Notes under the pieces: model-generated
Seen by the model: the letters and a program-made list of their open reading frames with translations, nothing else
Told to the model about the DNA's origin: nothing
Database searches by the model: none
Program-made: the position numbers and the translations under genes
Source: Phialocephala subalpina
Taxonomy: Eukaryota; Ascomycota; Leotiomycetes; Helotiales; Mollisiaceae
NCBI GenBank assembly: GCA_900073065.1
Contig: FJOG01000012.1
Span: forward strand, 233,126-297,125
Direction of reading: 5' to 3'
DNA: 64,000 nucleotides
Shown: positions 46,801-57,255 of the stretch, piece by piece
How positions within the stretch are numbered: position 1 is the first letter of the stretch
Layout of the letters: every line of letters begins with the position of its first letter

Positions 46801-48690
46801 GACAGATTTCACGATTCTCTTGGTCTTCTTCTTCAACCGATATTGCCGCCGCGCTATCTTCGAACGATAATTCATCATAGAAGGCAGAAGTCACACCTCC
46901 ACTTTCCTCGGGATCAGATCCGCTCTCTCCTTCATTAAATCCTTGAACCGCACGTGCACTATTACTCGCCGCGGATTCGTTTTCCGCACCGAGCCCTCTA
47001 AGAGAAAGAAAAGAGAGGCTTTTCAAGTGCCCAGCAACATGTTTTGCGATCTTCAGACGAAGACCGGAGGTCTTAGTCGAATCTCCGAGAGCTGGAGCCG
47101 ACCGCATGTCTGAAGGCTCGTTCCGAACCCCGTGATCAAGTGCATCAATCCACTCCACTCGTCTGGAATTGGGTTTTACAGCTGCTGTATTCTCCGATTT
47201 GCTCGTGGCTACCGCGTCCTTTGACTTCGCTGATTCCGTGTCTGCCATTGGAACTGATTTCTTTGCAATATCGTCATAGCATAAAGGGCATGTGCCCAGA
47301 CTTCTTGGTTTCAGCGCTTTGCTCTTTTGAGCGAGTGCAAGCAATTCCCGTGAGTTGAAACCTTTTCCATGATCGGTTTCAAGGTGGCTATATAGTTCGT
47401 CGACTGTCTCGAATGAGACAGGCGCGCTACTGTGTGGGTAGATACAACGCCATGTCGTCAAGGTGTGTATGAACTGGGGCCAGGCTTCGGTGTGTGTCTC
47501 GTTCATATGATCAAGCCAAGAATTAAAGTTGTCAAAGTAAAGTAAAGAATGATTACACTCTTCGGAGATGCACACGTAATGCTCCAGGTCCTTGTCGACG
47601 TGCGACCTGCAACCATTAAAAGTCAATCTTATGCATTCTATCTTTTGTCAACATACCTCCACCATAAGGCGTTTTCAAATTCTGTGACTAGAAACTCTTC
47701 GAAGCAGAACGGGCAGGTAGCGTGACTGGAAGTGAACTTGTTGATAGGAGGGGCAGGGTAATTAATCTTGCCAATCAAAGAAGAGGAGACGCTGCCAGGT
47801 GCCGTTGAATGTCTGGCCTGTTTGACATTATCTTGTTGGTTGTAAACATCCGTGTTCATGATAGATGGAGCGGTTTCAGAGTAGCCTTCCGCGATTGAAG
47901 TTTTGGAAATCCCCAGCTGAAGCCCAGTCTTGCCGCTTGTCGGCTGTGCTATGCTATGCATGATATCTGGTTCGGCGGCTTCAAGAATTGATTGTGATGA
48001 CTGGTCTCGCTCGTAGGCTAGCTTTCCTTGATGGCGCCGGATATACATCAGTCTGTGGCGGCGGTATATAACGGTCCTCGTCAGATGAGTAAGTAGTTCT
48101 TCATTGACCTGTGGGTACTTGAACCTGATGATTTCCCTGATGATAGCCTCAGAGTCGTCTGATGGAAGCTTCTTGGCAAATGTGCGAACTCTTTCTGGTA
48201 GTCCGTCTTTGGACGATTGCCTGATTCTAACGGCGAGACGGTGAAGCCTATCAATGGATCCATCAATGCCGTACGTTGCGCCAGTAGGCTCTGTTGGATG
48301 CTCGGCTTCTCCGTCAACACTCTCCGAGTGATGGGCGTGGGTCTTGATAGCTACTTAATAGGTCAGTTTAAGCTCTGGGAGTTATCTCCGTGGGCTTTGC
48401 ATAGATGCCGCACCTCGACGCAAGTTTCGATTCAGAACGTTGAGTAGCAGCATCACAAGTCCACGAATGTCCGGTTTGTATTTCAACCGCGTGTCTAAGC
48501 AGATATCCTCAGGGGCAAACACTCCCATGAATTTCGCCCATGAAGAAAACCGACGTTGACTTAGTGCAACAACTTTGCCTTGAAGCCGGGGTGCTGAGAG
48601 GTATTCTTCGAACAGATTAGCGCAATCCCGCGCGAGATGAAAGATTGATATTTTCCCCATGTCGTCAGAGGACTCTACCTCGGACTCCAT
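43855..48690 (-). CDS. zinc-finger protein with C-terminal kinase-like domain, 1506 residues
   Basis: The six exons are 48690-48414, 48350-47657, 47606-46757, 46685-45465, 45392-44619 and 44559-43855. All introns (49-72 bp) keep frame. The N-terminal 320 residues match a pattern common in fungal accessory C2H2 proteins (FHLARDCANLFEEYLS ... SIDRLHRLAVRIRQSS ... RRHRLMYIRRHQGKLA). Zinc-finger-like Cys/His units follow (CPFCFEEF, HYVCISEECNHS ... HMNETH, CPLCYDDI). Residues about 1015-1290 form a protein-kinase fold: YALKRLK with Lys1026, RHGDLRPEN (HRD changed to HGD; Asp1136 and Asn1141 kept), SDFSLTRF (DFG changed to DFS) and APE near 1193. It may be a weak kinase or pseudokinase. The Ser-rich tail ends in a basic KSFWKRLQKPFRTEKK. 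The divergent neighbour at 49315 carries a protease. Confidence 0.78.
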
Positions 48691-49314
48691 GTTGGAATCT
48701 CTGTGGTTGTTCAACCCGTAATTAGATGATGGTAGTGAGAGCTGAAGGTAACAGGATGATTGTTTGTTCGTGCAGTGGCCACTGTTGGCTTTACTCGTAC
48801 TTGAATGAAACACTGAAGAGGCTGCTGATCGAAGAGCTCCGACGGTGCGAAATGGTGAGCGTATCCCGTTAATTCCCTGCTGTTAAGATTGGTTCTGGAA
48901 GTCGTAAGCAGCGAAACACTTCGTTTGAATGGTTCGTTAGCAAATGTCCCAACGTGGAAATCGTTCATCGTTGTTGGTCTAGACACAATAGATAGGTAAG
49001 GTTATTGTAGGGTCGAATTCGTTAGATTAGTGCGAAAAATTGATACCAGCCTGCAGTTTCCATCACGCTATGTACCCTCAAGCTGTCTCAGCCGCAACCT
49101 CACAGCGTTCGTGACCATGACCAGAATCCGAGTCTAGACCCAAATATAGACACCCTGCCTCATCATGGCGCTTCGATGTTTGAATGTGTCATCCTGGACT
49201 TGCGATGTCTTTCTGGAATGGTAAATCTTAAAAGTCGGCTTAGGGATATTCTGCCCTGATTTGGTCAGGCTATAGCCACATCTAAGACTTGGGTTCCTGC
49301 ATGTTAACTTGGTT
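48691..49314. promoter_or_regulatory. divergent promoter region between kinase-like and protease genes
   Basis: The 624-bp spacer separates two head-to-head genes, so their expression may be coupled. A minus-strand frame with ATG at 48986 could be an upstream exon or uORF of the kinase-like gene. Its end is followed by a GTACGA donor-like site. Confidence 0.4.
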
Positions 49315-52297
49315 ATGCGCCTTTGGTCGGAATTGTGGGACCCCTTTGGGGTCGTGCGATTCGTTTCGCGCATTATTCAAGACGACATTGAAACACAGGA
49401 TACTACCAACGAGAGCAATTGGAGCCATGACGAAGACAACGATGACGATAACGACGACGCAGAGGACGTCAGAACCGACCGAGCCTTCCTCGAATTTGAG
49501 GCCAAGACCCTTGAGCACAACCTGACACAACGGGAGGGCGCTGCATATGCAATCGATGACCTGAACAGATACTGTGAACAGCAGTTTATGAGAGTAAACT
49601 CGCATTATGATATCTCCGGTATGTTAGACCCTAGCGAACGATTGAGTTTCCAACGTCAGAGATCGAATTCTGACATCAGTCCTCTGCTCTGAATTTCAGC
49701 AACAAACAGCCATTCCGATAAGTCACTATTGGCAGCCCTTCAATCTGCGGTAGAGCATGGACGACGTCCCCAGGCTCAGGACTTGCTTGGACTCAGGAAC
49801 AGTCAAGAACGTCAGACAGCTATTGAGCAGTTCACAACAGCTAATAGAGAGATGGAAGCAATATCGCCCTTCTCAGGCAAATCCGTGACACCAAATACCG
49901 ATACAGCTAGAAATAGCCTTATTCGAGAGCACTCATCGTACTTATACAGTCACCTCGAGAGGGAGTTTTCAAGGGCCGGATGTGGTCCCTACCATGAAGT
50001 GATGCTCCAGTTGTCTGGGTTTGAGGAAAGTCGCAACCAAATCTCAGTACCCAATTTCGAGCTGTTTATTTCACCATGTTTACCATCAATATCATGGCAT
50101 GAGACCCACTGTGCAATGACTGAGTAAGTTAAGTATCGTTCCAATCTCCATCAACCGTCCAAAGCTAACACCATGTCCCTTGCTAATGAAGAGACGAATG
50201 TTTACTCGATGAAGCTGAGAGGGAGACAATCTGCGTCGCAATCGAGCAGTACTCTAAGTTTAAACGGCTTCTTCACGTTTCCTTCGGTCAAGGCCGTCTT
50301 TGGATATCACCAAAGAAGCAGAACCTAACGTGGGGCCACGCTGTTCCTCGCGTCTCGTTAAGACAACTATTAGATGCCGGTGCCTTCTCTGATGGGGATA
50401 GCTTTTCTGCGTTCACCAGAGCGGACAAGTACCTACTGGTGCTCAACTTGGCGCGATGCTTTTTCTACCTTTATGACGGCCCATGGGGCCCTGCCGATTG
50501 GAATGCAGATCACATCTTTTTCCTGAACAAGACGGAAACTGACATTATTCATGGACGCCATATACCGTACATCTGCTATGCATTGCCCAATCAAACTCGG
50601 AACAGGGCTCTAGAAGCAAGGCCTGGCGAAATATGTCCGCCAGTGCTCCTGTCATTCGCCCGGCTTCTCCTGGAAATTGAGAGGGGAGGAGTTCTTCCGC
50701 CAGTAGGTGCTAGGAATCAAGATCTCTACGATCAACTGCAAACCATTGTCGAGCATGAATTGCGAGGCCAGATCGCTGTGGCATATCGCGCTGCAGTAAT
50801 TGGATGTCTTGAATTTGTCTTTGACTTAGGCATGGCGCCAGGAACGAACATGGAGATGAAGGTACGCCACATCATTCTCTGGAACATAGTCGAAAATCTG
50901 AGAAAACACTACTCCGACTGGAAAAGCCCAATGCCGGACAATGCAGACCTGCGATTTGTCTCAAGGCCTTCGAAGGCGGAAAGGCAAACTGGAATAACTA
51001 CCACCTCGAGCTATTCGGAGCTCAAGGGAAAGGCACCAAGCCTCCATTACAATAGCTGCACGGTATCTGAAGTACTTGCACAAGATATCAAGACGAACAC
51101 CCTACCCCGAATTCACACCTGGACTTCGACTCTGACTCTTTTCGATGACATAAAGATTAGCACGGACATTGACAGGTTAGTACGAATGTCACTTTCCCTT
51201 TAATTCACGCTGTACACAGAGGCTGACAACTTCAAGTGGTTATTGCAAAGTCTTCATGGAGAACATGAAAAACTTTCATCAACAGTACATCGTTCCCCTT
51301 TCTGGTGTTTCTGAGGATACTTGTCCTCCACCCCAAGTACGCGAGGACAGAATTCGGATTGCCGTTCTCGACACCGGGATCCTCGGAGCTGACAACCTGA
51401 TCAGAGCTGCTAAAGCTCGAATTCGTGGTTATTGGAGTCCAAGACAGCTGGGGCGAGCTAAGCCGGATGACTGTGAAGACTTCTATGGTCATGGGACACA
51501 TGTTGTACGGCTGCTTCTGAACGTTGCACCTTCTGCAGACGTCTTCATTGCAAAGATCTCGGAAGGTAAGGACATGGCGGAGAGTGAAGTGCATCATATT
51601 GCAGATGTAAGTCTATTCTTCATTCGTGGCAATATCTCAGGCAGTTCTAAACCTTATTCAACAGGCAATCAGATGGGCGACTGATGAGTGTGATGCTCAT
51701 ATCATTACAATGTCGTTCGGGCTGGACATAAGACCGGGTGCAGTGACCAAAGCGATAAAGGCAGCTATAGACAGAGGCAAGCTTGTTTTTGCAGCCGCTT
51801 CGAATTCTGGTGGAAATTTGCCTCGTGCTTATCCTGCCTCATTGACTGGAGTAATATGCGTTCATGCAACGGATGGGATGGGGAACCAAGCTTCGTTCAA
51901 CCCGTCTAGAGAGAGAGGCAATGACAACTTTGCAACCCTCGGAAATGGGATTGAGTCTCGATGGAAGCGAGAGACGGTCATTAAGTCTGGGACGTCATTT
52001 GCTACCCCAATCGCTGCGGGGATTGCAGCCAACGTCTTGGAATTTGCGAGGCACCACTTGACGGAGATCTACGACCGGAATAAGTATGAACGTTTATGCA
52101 GCTATTCAGGCATGAGACAGATGTTCATCTGCATGTCTTCTCCGAGAGGGGACTACGACTACGTGTCGCCGTGGAAAATTTTCCCCCAGCAGAAAGCTGG
52201 ACGGGGACAGGTGGAAGATCACATCAAGGAGATATGTGACAATATTAGAATGCTCCTGAATACTGATAAGGTACCAGAAATATGGAACTCAGGTTAG
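49315..52297 (+). CDS. DUF7580-like protein with C-terminal subtilisin-like (S8) protease
   Basis: The five exons are 49315-49618, 49700-50123, 50192-51175, 51237-51606 and 51665-52297, giving 904 residues. All junctions are in phase. The N-terminus has an Asp-rich acidic stretch (residues about 35-50) and no signal peptide, so unlike digestive subtilases it is intracellular. The middle part, about 240-420, with KYLLVLNLARCFFYLYDGPW and HIFFL, resembles the fungal DUF7580-type region as I recall it. The S8 domain has an intact triad: Asp616 in AVLDTGI, His656 in GHGTHV and Ser805 in SGTSFATP, plus oxyanion Asn741 in ASNSGG. Intracellular fungal S8 proteins with such N-terminal regions occur in accessory, allorecognition-like loci. 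Its divergent neighbour is the zinc-finger/kinase gene, and a candidate substrate gene lies 625 bp downstream. Confidence 0.82.
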
Positions 52298-52921
52298 AGC
52301 CATAGATTTACTGAAGTCATAATTGATCTGATTGATCATCCCACGCAGCCTCATCCATGAAGTTGGAAGATAGTCATATTACTCGAGGGGTTCCTGAGCT
52401 CTCCCTGCGACTTCTAAGTTTCTACCATTTGGGCCTCGGATAGGTATGTTATCACTCACTTGGGAACACATACGCGAACGAGAGGCAACGAGCTCAACGT
52501 AGGACAAGACGATCTTTATAAGCCGACTTTGATTACGCAAGGAGTTCCGAAGGGTAAAAACTGAAGGAGGATTTAGGATAGAAATATCCAGAATTGAAAG
52601 TTAATATAGTGTCAGATAATCTCAGCCTCATATTCTCGCTTCCTAATGAGGAATTGTTGGTAAATGATAACTTTGACCAATAGCGAGTGGTAGGAAACCT
52701 CATTGGTTCATTTCTTGATGCCCAATTTCAGCCCGACAACGATACGTTTTAGGCGTCCACGACTGTCTGAAATAGCGCCTCATCTTACTCGTTACTGCTA
52801 AATTTCTGGTTTGAACGACCCAATACTGGGAATCAGCAGGCTGTCTAGCGCTGAATTTAGACCACGATCCTCGTAACTCATTGCACTCAATCATATCAGA
52901 GCATTCCCAACCCGGAACGCC
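52298..52921. other. spacer between protease gene and the 52922 gene
   Basis: No gene is supported. It presumably contains the promoter of the 52922 gene. Confidence 0.45.
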
Positions 52922-53776
52922 ATGGTTCCAACATATCACCTATCACCAAGCTTTTCTCTCGGACCACCTGACAGAGGAGGAGAGCTTGACTTGGGCATAA
53001 TCATTGACAATCTGAAGAGTCTTGGTAGCGAGCGGCCTCTCAATATCGATTGCCATCTACGCATCGACGACCGTGAGCTTTACTGCGACCACAAGAAGGG
53101 ATTTACCTCAACTAGGGCGCAGATGGAGCGGGGAGAATACGGGATTTGGGCCAAATTCGCTGCCCAGGCGGGAATAGGTGGTGAGCTCAGCTGGACGACT
53201 GAGCGTACTGCCAACGATACCTACCAGTTCAAAGCGTTCGACACCATTTACTTCAACCCAACTCGCGACTACCTGCACCGAAGCATGAATCTACCCGACG
53301 TCAACGACTTTGTTGTGGGATCTGGCTATAAACCGGTGTACATGATCACTGGTCTGAAGATTGCTCGTGGTCCTGCTGTCAAGCTGAAGAGAGGCAAGAG
53401 TCGGAAACTCAAGGTGGATTTAGGCCTGAACGAACCTGGTGGTCTTACGGGATTCTCCGTAGGCCCAAGATTCCACAACTCGGAAGAAAACGAAGAAGAG
53501 ATGTCAATTGAGGAATCAGAGGATTTTATTATCGGGATTCGCGTGAAAAGACTGTATTACAAGCGATGGTGCTTTTGGAAGCCGGCACAGCTCGTGGGTG
53601 AGGTCTACAACAAAGGCGCAACGATGCTGGACTCTGATGAAGGCGGTATTCAGACAGGGGAAGAGGTTATAGACGAGGACATCATAGAGTCGGATGGCGA
53701 GATGGCGGGAATGACAGTAAAGATGGAATCTGAGGACGGAACAAATCAGGTAACTTGGATAGTCCCGATTTTATGA
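52922..53776 (+). CDS. 284-residue single-exon protein, possible pore-forming (gasdermin-like) substrate
   Basis: Intronless frame. Notable segments are GEYGIWAKFAAQAGIGGELS, a mixed alpha/beta stretch with DTIYFNPTRDYLHRSMNLP, PVYMITGLKIARGP and EDFIIGIRVKRLYYKR, then an acidic C-terminal tail of about 55 residues. I remember this as a widespread but uncharacterised fungal family. The order (a strand-rich core, a helix containing LHRSMNLP, a hydrophobic strand pair, a FIIGIRVKRL strand, then a tail) is reminiscent of gasdermin N-domains followed by a short autoinhibitory tail. That is inference, not a recognised motif match. The position directly downstream of an intracellular S8 protease gene adds support. 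No signal peptide or transmembrane helix. Confidence 0.6.
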   Translation: MVPTYHLSPSFSLGPPDRGGELDLGIIIDNLKSLGSERPLNIDCHLRIDDRELYCDHKKGFTSTRAQMERGEYGIWAKFAAQAGIGGELSWTTERTANDTYQFKAFDTIYFNPTRDYLHRSMNLPDVNDFVVGSGYKPVYMITGLKIARGPAVKLKRGKSRKLKVDLGLNEPGGLTGFSVGPRFHNSEENEEEMSIEESEDFIIGIRVKRLYYKRWCFWKPAQLVGEVYNKGATMLDSDEGGIQTGEEVIDEDIIESDGEMAGMTVKMESEDGTNQVTWIVPIL

Positions 53777-56700
53777 TCTGACCGATTCCAAGATCGGAAA
53801 AAGCATGAAGTTATCTCTCAATTATTCATAGAAAACGTCCTATTCCACTTCCTTCCATCGTTGCCCTTGACCTCTCCATCCTCGCTTCGACTTTAACCAA
53901 ACCTCAACCTCGATTGTGCAGAGCCCGCAAGAAACAGCACTTCCCTTCAAAGACCCCAAAACCTCCGTAGAAGCCCTTAAAAGCAAAAGAAAAATCACAC
54001 CAAAGCGTCCAGATTCGAACCGGCGAACTCATAATGTCACAATCGAGTAGAGCGTCATCGTGAACGTCTGCCAAAAAAATACCCTCGACCTCGCAATATT
54101 ATTATCAGTCTCGGCGAGTTTGTGTGTGTGCCATTATTAAGTCAGCGCAAGTTTTCTGACACAGCTACGTTTTGAGTGCTCGTGGGAGGAAAGGGGGTTA
54201 TTTAAATCTTTAAGGGTTTGGAGAGGGTGTGGGGTTGGTGGGAGATGCAGGTGGAAGGGAAGGTGTGTGCTTGGGGAAGGAGCGACGCGTGATTAGAGCG
54301 AAGGTGGTTATGGTTAGAGGATGAGATGATGCGTCACCGCCCATATGTAGATAACGAGGATCTGATCGTCTAGGGGAATGTTAGTCAAGCCCAGGCATAC
54401 CGAGACCGCATACATGCTGAAAGATACAATAACTGTCATCCGTCTCGCCAATGAAACCTCTGAGGGGAGCAAAGAGTTTCGCGTAGGCAGCGATGCGAGA
54501 ATCGGGAGAGAAATCATCACCTGCCTCATCCGAATCTGCAAAATGAAGCTCCAAAACTCGAAGATGGTGTCTCAAGATGACTTTCAATCAAACGTATACT
54601 CCAGAAAGTTGCAGGTCTCAAAGAGCTTTTGATTTTGAGCACTATTTACATCAACAACCCCGCTTCGCTTCATCCCCACTCGCTTCACACCACCTCCAAA
54701 AATCCAAAAAGTCAAAAGTCAACAAAAAGTAAACAAACTTCATCCAAGCTCAAAAAATTATCAGAGAAAGGAGAAGCGGTTGGAATTGAACCAACGAAAC
54801 ACAAGATCACAATTGAGCAGAGCGACATCGCTGTGGGCGTCTGTCAGAACTACTCTCGACCTCGCAAGGCGGCTTGAGCCTTCTCACCTCAGCGAGTTTG
54901 TGTGTGGGCCATTTTCTTACTTTCGTAAGACCTGCGGCGACGTCTCTTCTGATTGGAGGTGAAAAGTGCTTATTTAAATCTATGAAGGGGATTGTGGGTG
55001 TGGGGCAAAGGTTGGGTGGAGGAGGGAAGGGAAGGGAAGGAAGGAGCGAGGTGAGGAAGTGACGAAAGGATTAATTCGGGCCGGCTTGTGTTGCTTGCAC
55101 CTCAACTAACAAACAAGAGGCTCGCAAGAAACTTCAAAAAGAAAATCCTCAACGCGACTGGGAAAAAGTACCGGGCTCTCTGCGAGATAAATCCTCACTT
55201 TCGATCGTTTGGGTTTTGAACTTTAACAGATTGTTTTGGCGACGAATGCCAGCTCTTCGTTCTGCATCTTCTATGAGTATCGTGGGACAGGTTTTACTGC
55301 AGCGTCTCAAGCTGCTCGCCCTTATCAAGCGCGTCGACTACTTGGAATGAACCCCAAAGAAAGATCAGCCCCGCATTCCTTCATCACCTCCGTTGCAGCT
55401 TCTTGTTTTTGGTTGAGCTATAAACCTCCCGTTCATCTCGGCTTCAGCACCTCGCTTCAACAAGAATGCCGAAAAGGCATCTTGAATTCCGAAACCTTCT
55501 GCCACGCAGGAACCAAAGTGAAAAGTCCCCAAAAAAAGTTCATCAAAGACGACTGGAATCGAACCAGCGAATACAAGGTCACAATCGAGCTAGAGCCCTC
55601 GACCCCGTGAGCAGCAGGATACCTGCAGGCATAACTGGAGCACTGAGCTCAACAACCAGCTCAAACGAGCTTGTGCGTCTGCCGTTTTAAGTCAGTGCAG
55701 GATTCTGACACAGCAACGTTTCTTGGGATTATGGAAAAGAAGGTGCTTGTTTAAATCTATAGAGGAGTTTGTGTGCAGGGTAGTTGTGAGGTTGAGGAGA
55801 GAGGAAGGTGCGACTTGAAGAAGTGACGTGAGGGTTAGCTTCGGCCCGAACACCTTGCTGTGACAAGGCAACTCGCAAGTTGAAGTTCACCTAACATCTC
55901 TTAAAAGGCACCAAATTTCTTGCTCCAACTATTCTCCGAGTTGGGTCTCGGTTGCGACAATATCGAGGAGCTGGTTGTGGCGACGAGTGCGAGTCCTGCA
56001 TCCTTGAGGACGAATCTGGATGTGTCCCGCATGCACAGTCACCCTCGCGATGCATCTTCTGATCCGTTCGTGACCTCCTTTGAAAGAGATACGAGCAGAA
56101 AAAGGTTGACATTGTCATCAGCTCAACCTTTTGGTTCTCCTTCCCATTTCGAGAAGGTACTTCCCAGGTGAACCTCACCTGCCATGAACAGCATCCTCTC
56201 GGTTGTAGCATCTTCGCTTCGACGACAATGCCCCAAAAATTTTCTACTACATATTCAAACATCGCATCGAGCATTAAAAAAAAGGCAAAAAAAGAGGTCA
56301 TCATGTATCAGCTGGAATCGAACCAGCGAAGCATAATTTCACATTTCATCCAAATATAAGTAATTTCTTTTGAGAGGTTTAAACGTATTATAAAAGCAAA
56401 AAGAAAATTAAAACTAGAATTTATTATTCGATATGTATATAATATATATAGATCCTACTCATCAACTTGTAAGCAGGTCCCTCAGCTAACATCTGAACTC
56501 TGTACTAGGGTATGTAACTTGACAACAAAAGTCCGCCCCTTTAGACGAGTGCAGGCATCGATGGGCACAGAGGAGAACAAAAACAATCCAATAAACCACA
56601 AGCCCCAGATACCTCCAAATTGGTAAATGGAGTGCGACTAGAGAGCAAGAGACTTCAAATTCACCAGCCTTGACTTAGAGGCTTGTTAGCACGATGGATC

Positions 56701-57255
56701 CATTGACGCTAGATTTCTTCATCTTCTGCAGCTCAGCTTGCTGCTTGACTGAAGTTGAGAACGGTCTGGTCCTGTGGAGAATGTATTGAAAGCAAGCAGT
56801 GAATAAAGCGCCCAGACAAAACTTCAAAGTATACGGAGAGGATGGACACTCGTCCGGTTTTTGGTTAGTGAGTAGTCGCAGCTAAGTTGTTGGTTTGTGT
56901 GTTCATTCGGCATAGGCGAGGAGGAATGGGAAAGGATCGAAAAAGTCTCCCAAGTCGTTGTCCCCACTAAGGTGGAAGATTTGCGCGATTTCAATATCGG
57001 CCAAACCACACAAAGGGAAGAGAGAAGGGAGAAATTCAGAGCCAGAACAGAAATCCAATCTTTATACAATCTCTCGTCTCATCTCGTATCCTACAATCAC
57101 CATTTCCATCTATCCAAACTCCATCCCATAACCCGTAAATCATATCCCATACTCCATAACCCATAACCATAAACACCATAACTCATTAAATGCATATCCG
57201 TGTCCCATGTCCCATCAATCATTAAAATCCATAAACACTCACTCACCAAATCATC
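53777..57255. other. repeat-rich, gene-poor region
   Basis: Contains the 0.77-kb tandem array (listed separately), an AT-rich patch (about 56360-56460) and only chance reading frames. Confidence 0.55.
53880..56360 (-). repeat. four-unit diverged tandem array with tRNA T-arm-like motifs
   Basis: Each unit has a T-arm/B-box-like word on the minus strand, near 54010-54024, 54776-54795, 55551-55570 and 56310-56328, giving periods of about 767, 774 and 759 bp. On the minus strand these read GGTTCGAATC, GGTTCAATTCC and GGTTCGATTCC with stems that covary (GTTGG/CCAAC in unit 2, GCTGG/CCAGC in unit 4). Units share TCACAATCGAG-like text, a TTATTTAAATCTAT box, and in units 1 and 3 the tail TAAGTCAGYGCA..TCTGACACAGC. 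No complete tRNA acceptor stem was found, so these are SINE-like or tRNA-derived repeats rather than working tRNA genes. Confidence 0.6.

Noticed and set aside
54000..56360. tRNA genes suggested by GGTTCGANTCC-like words
   Set aside because: T-arms are present, but no matching acceptor stem, D-arm or convincing anticodon arm was found, so they are listed as repeats.
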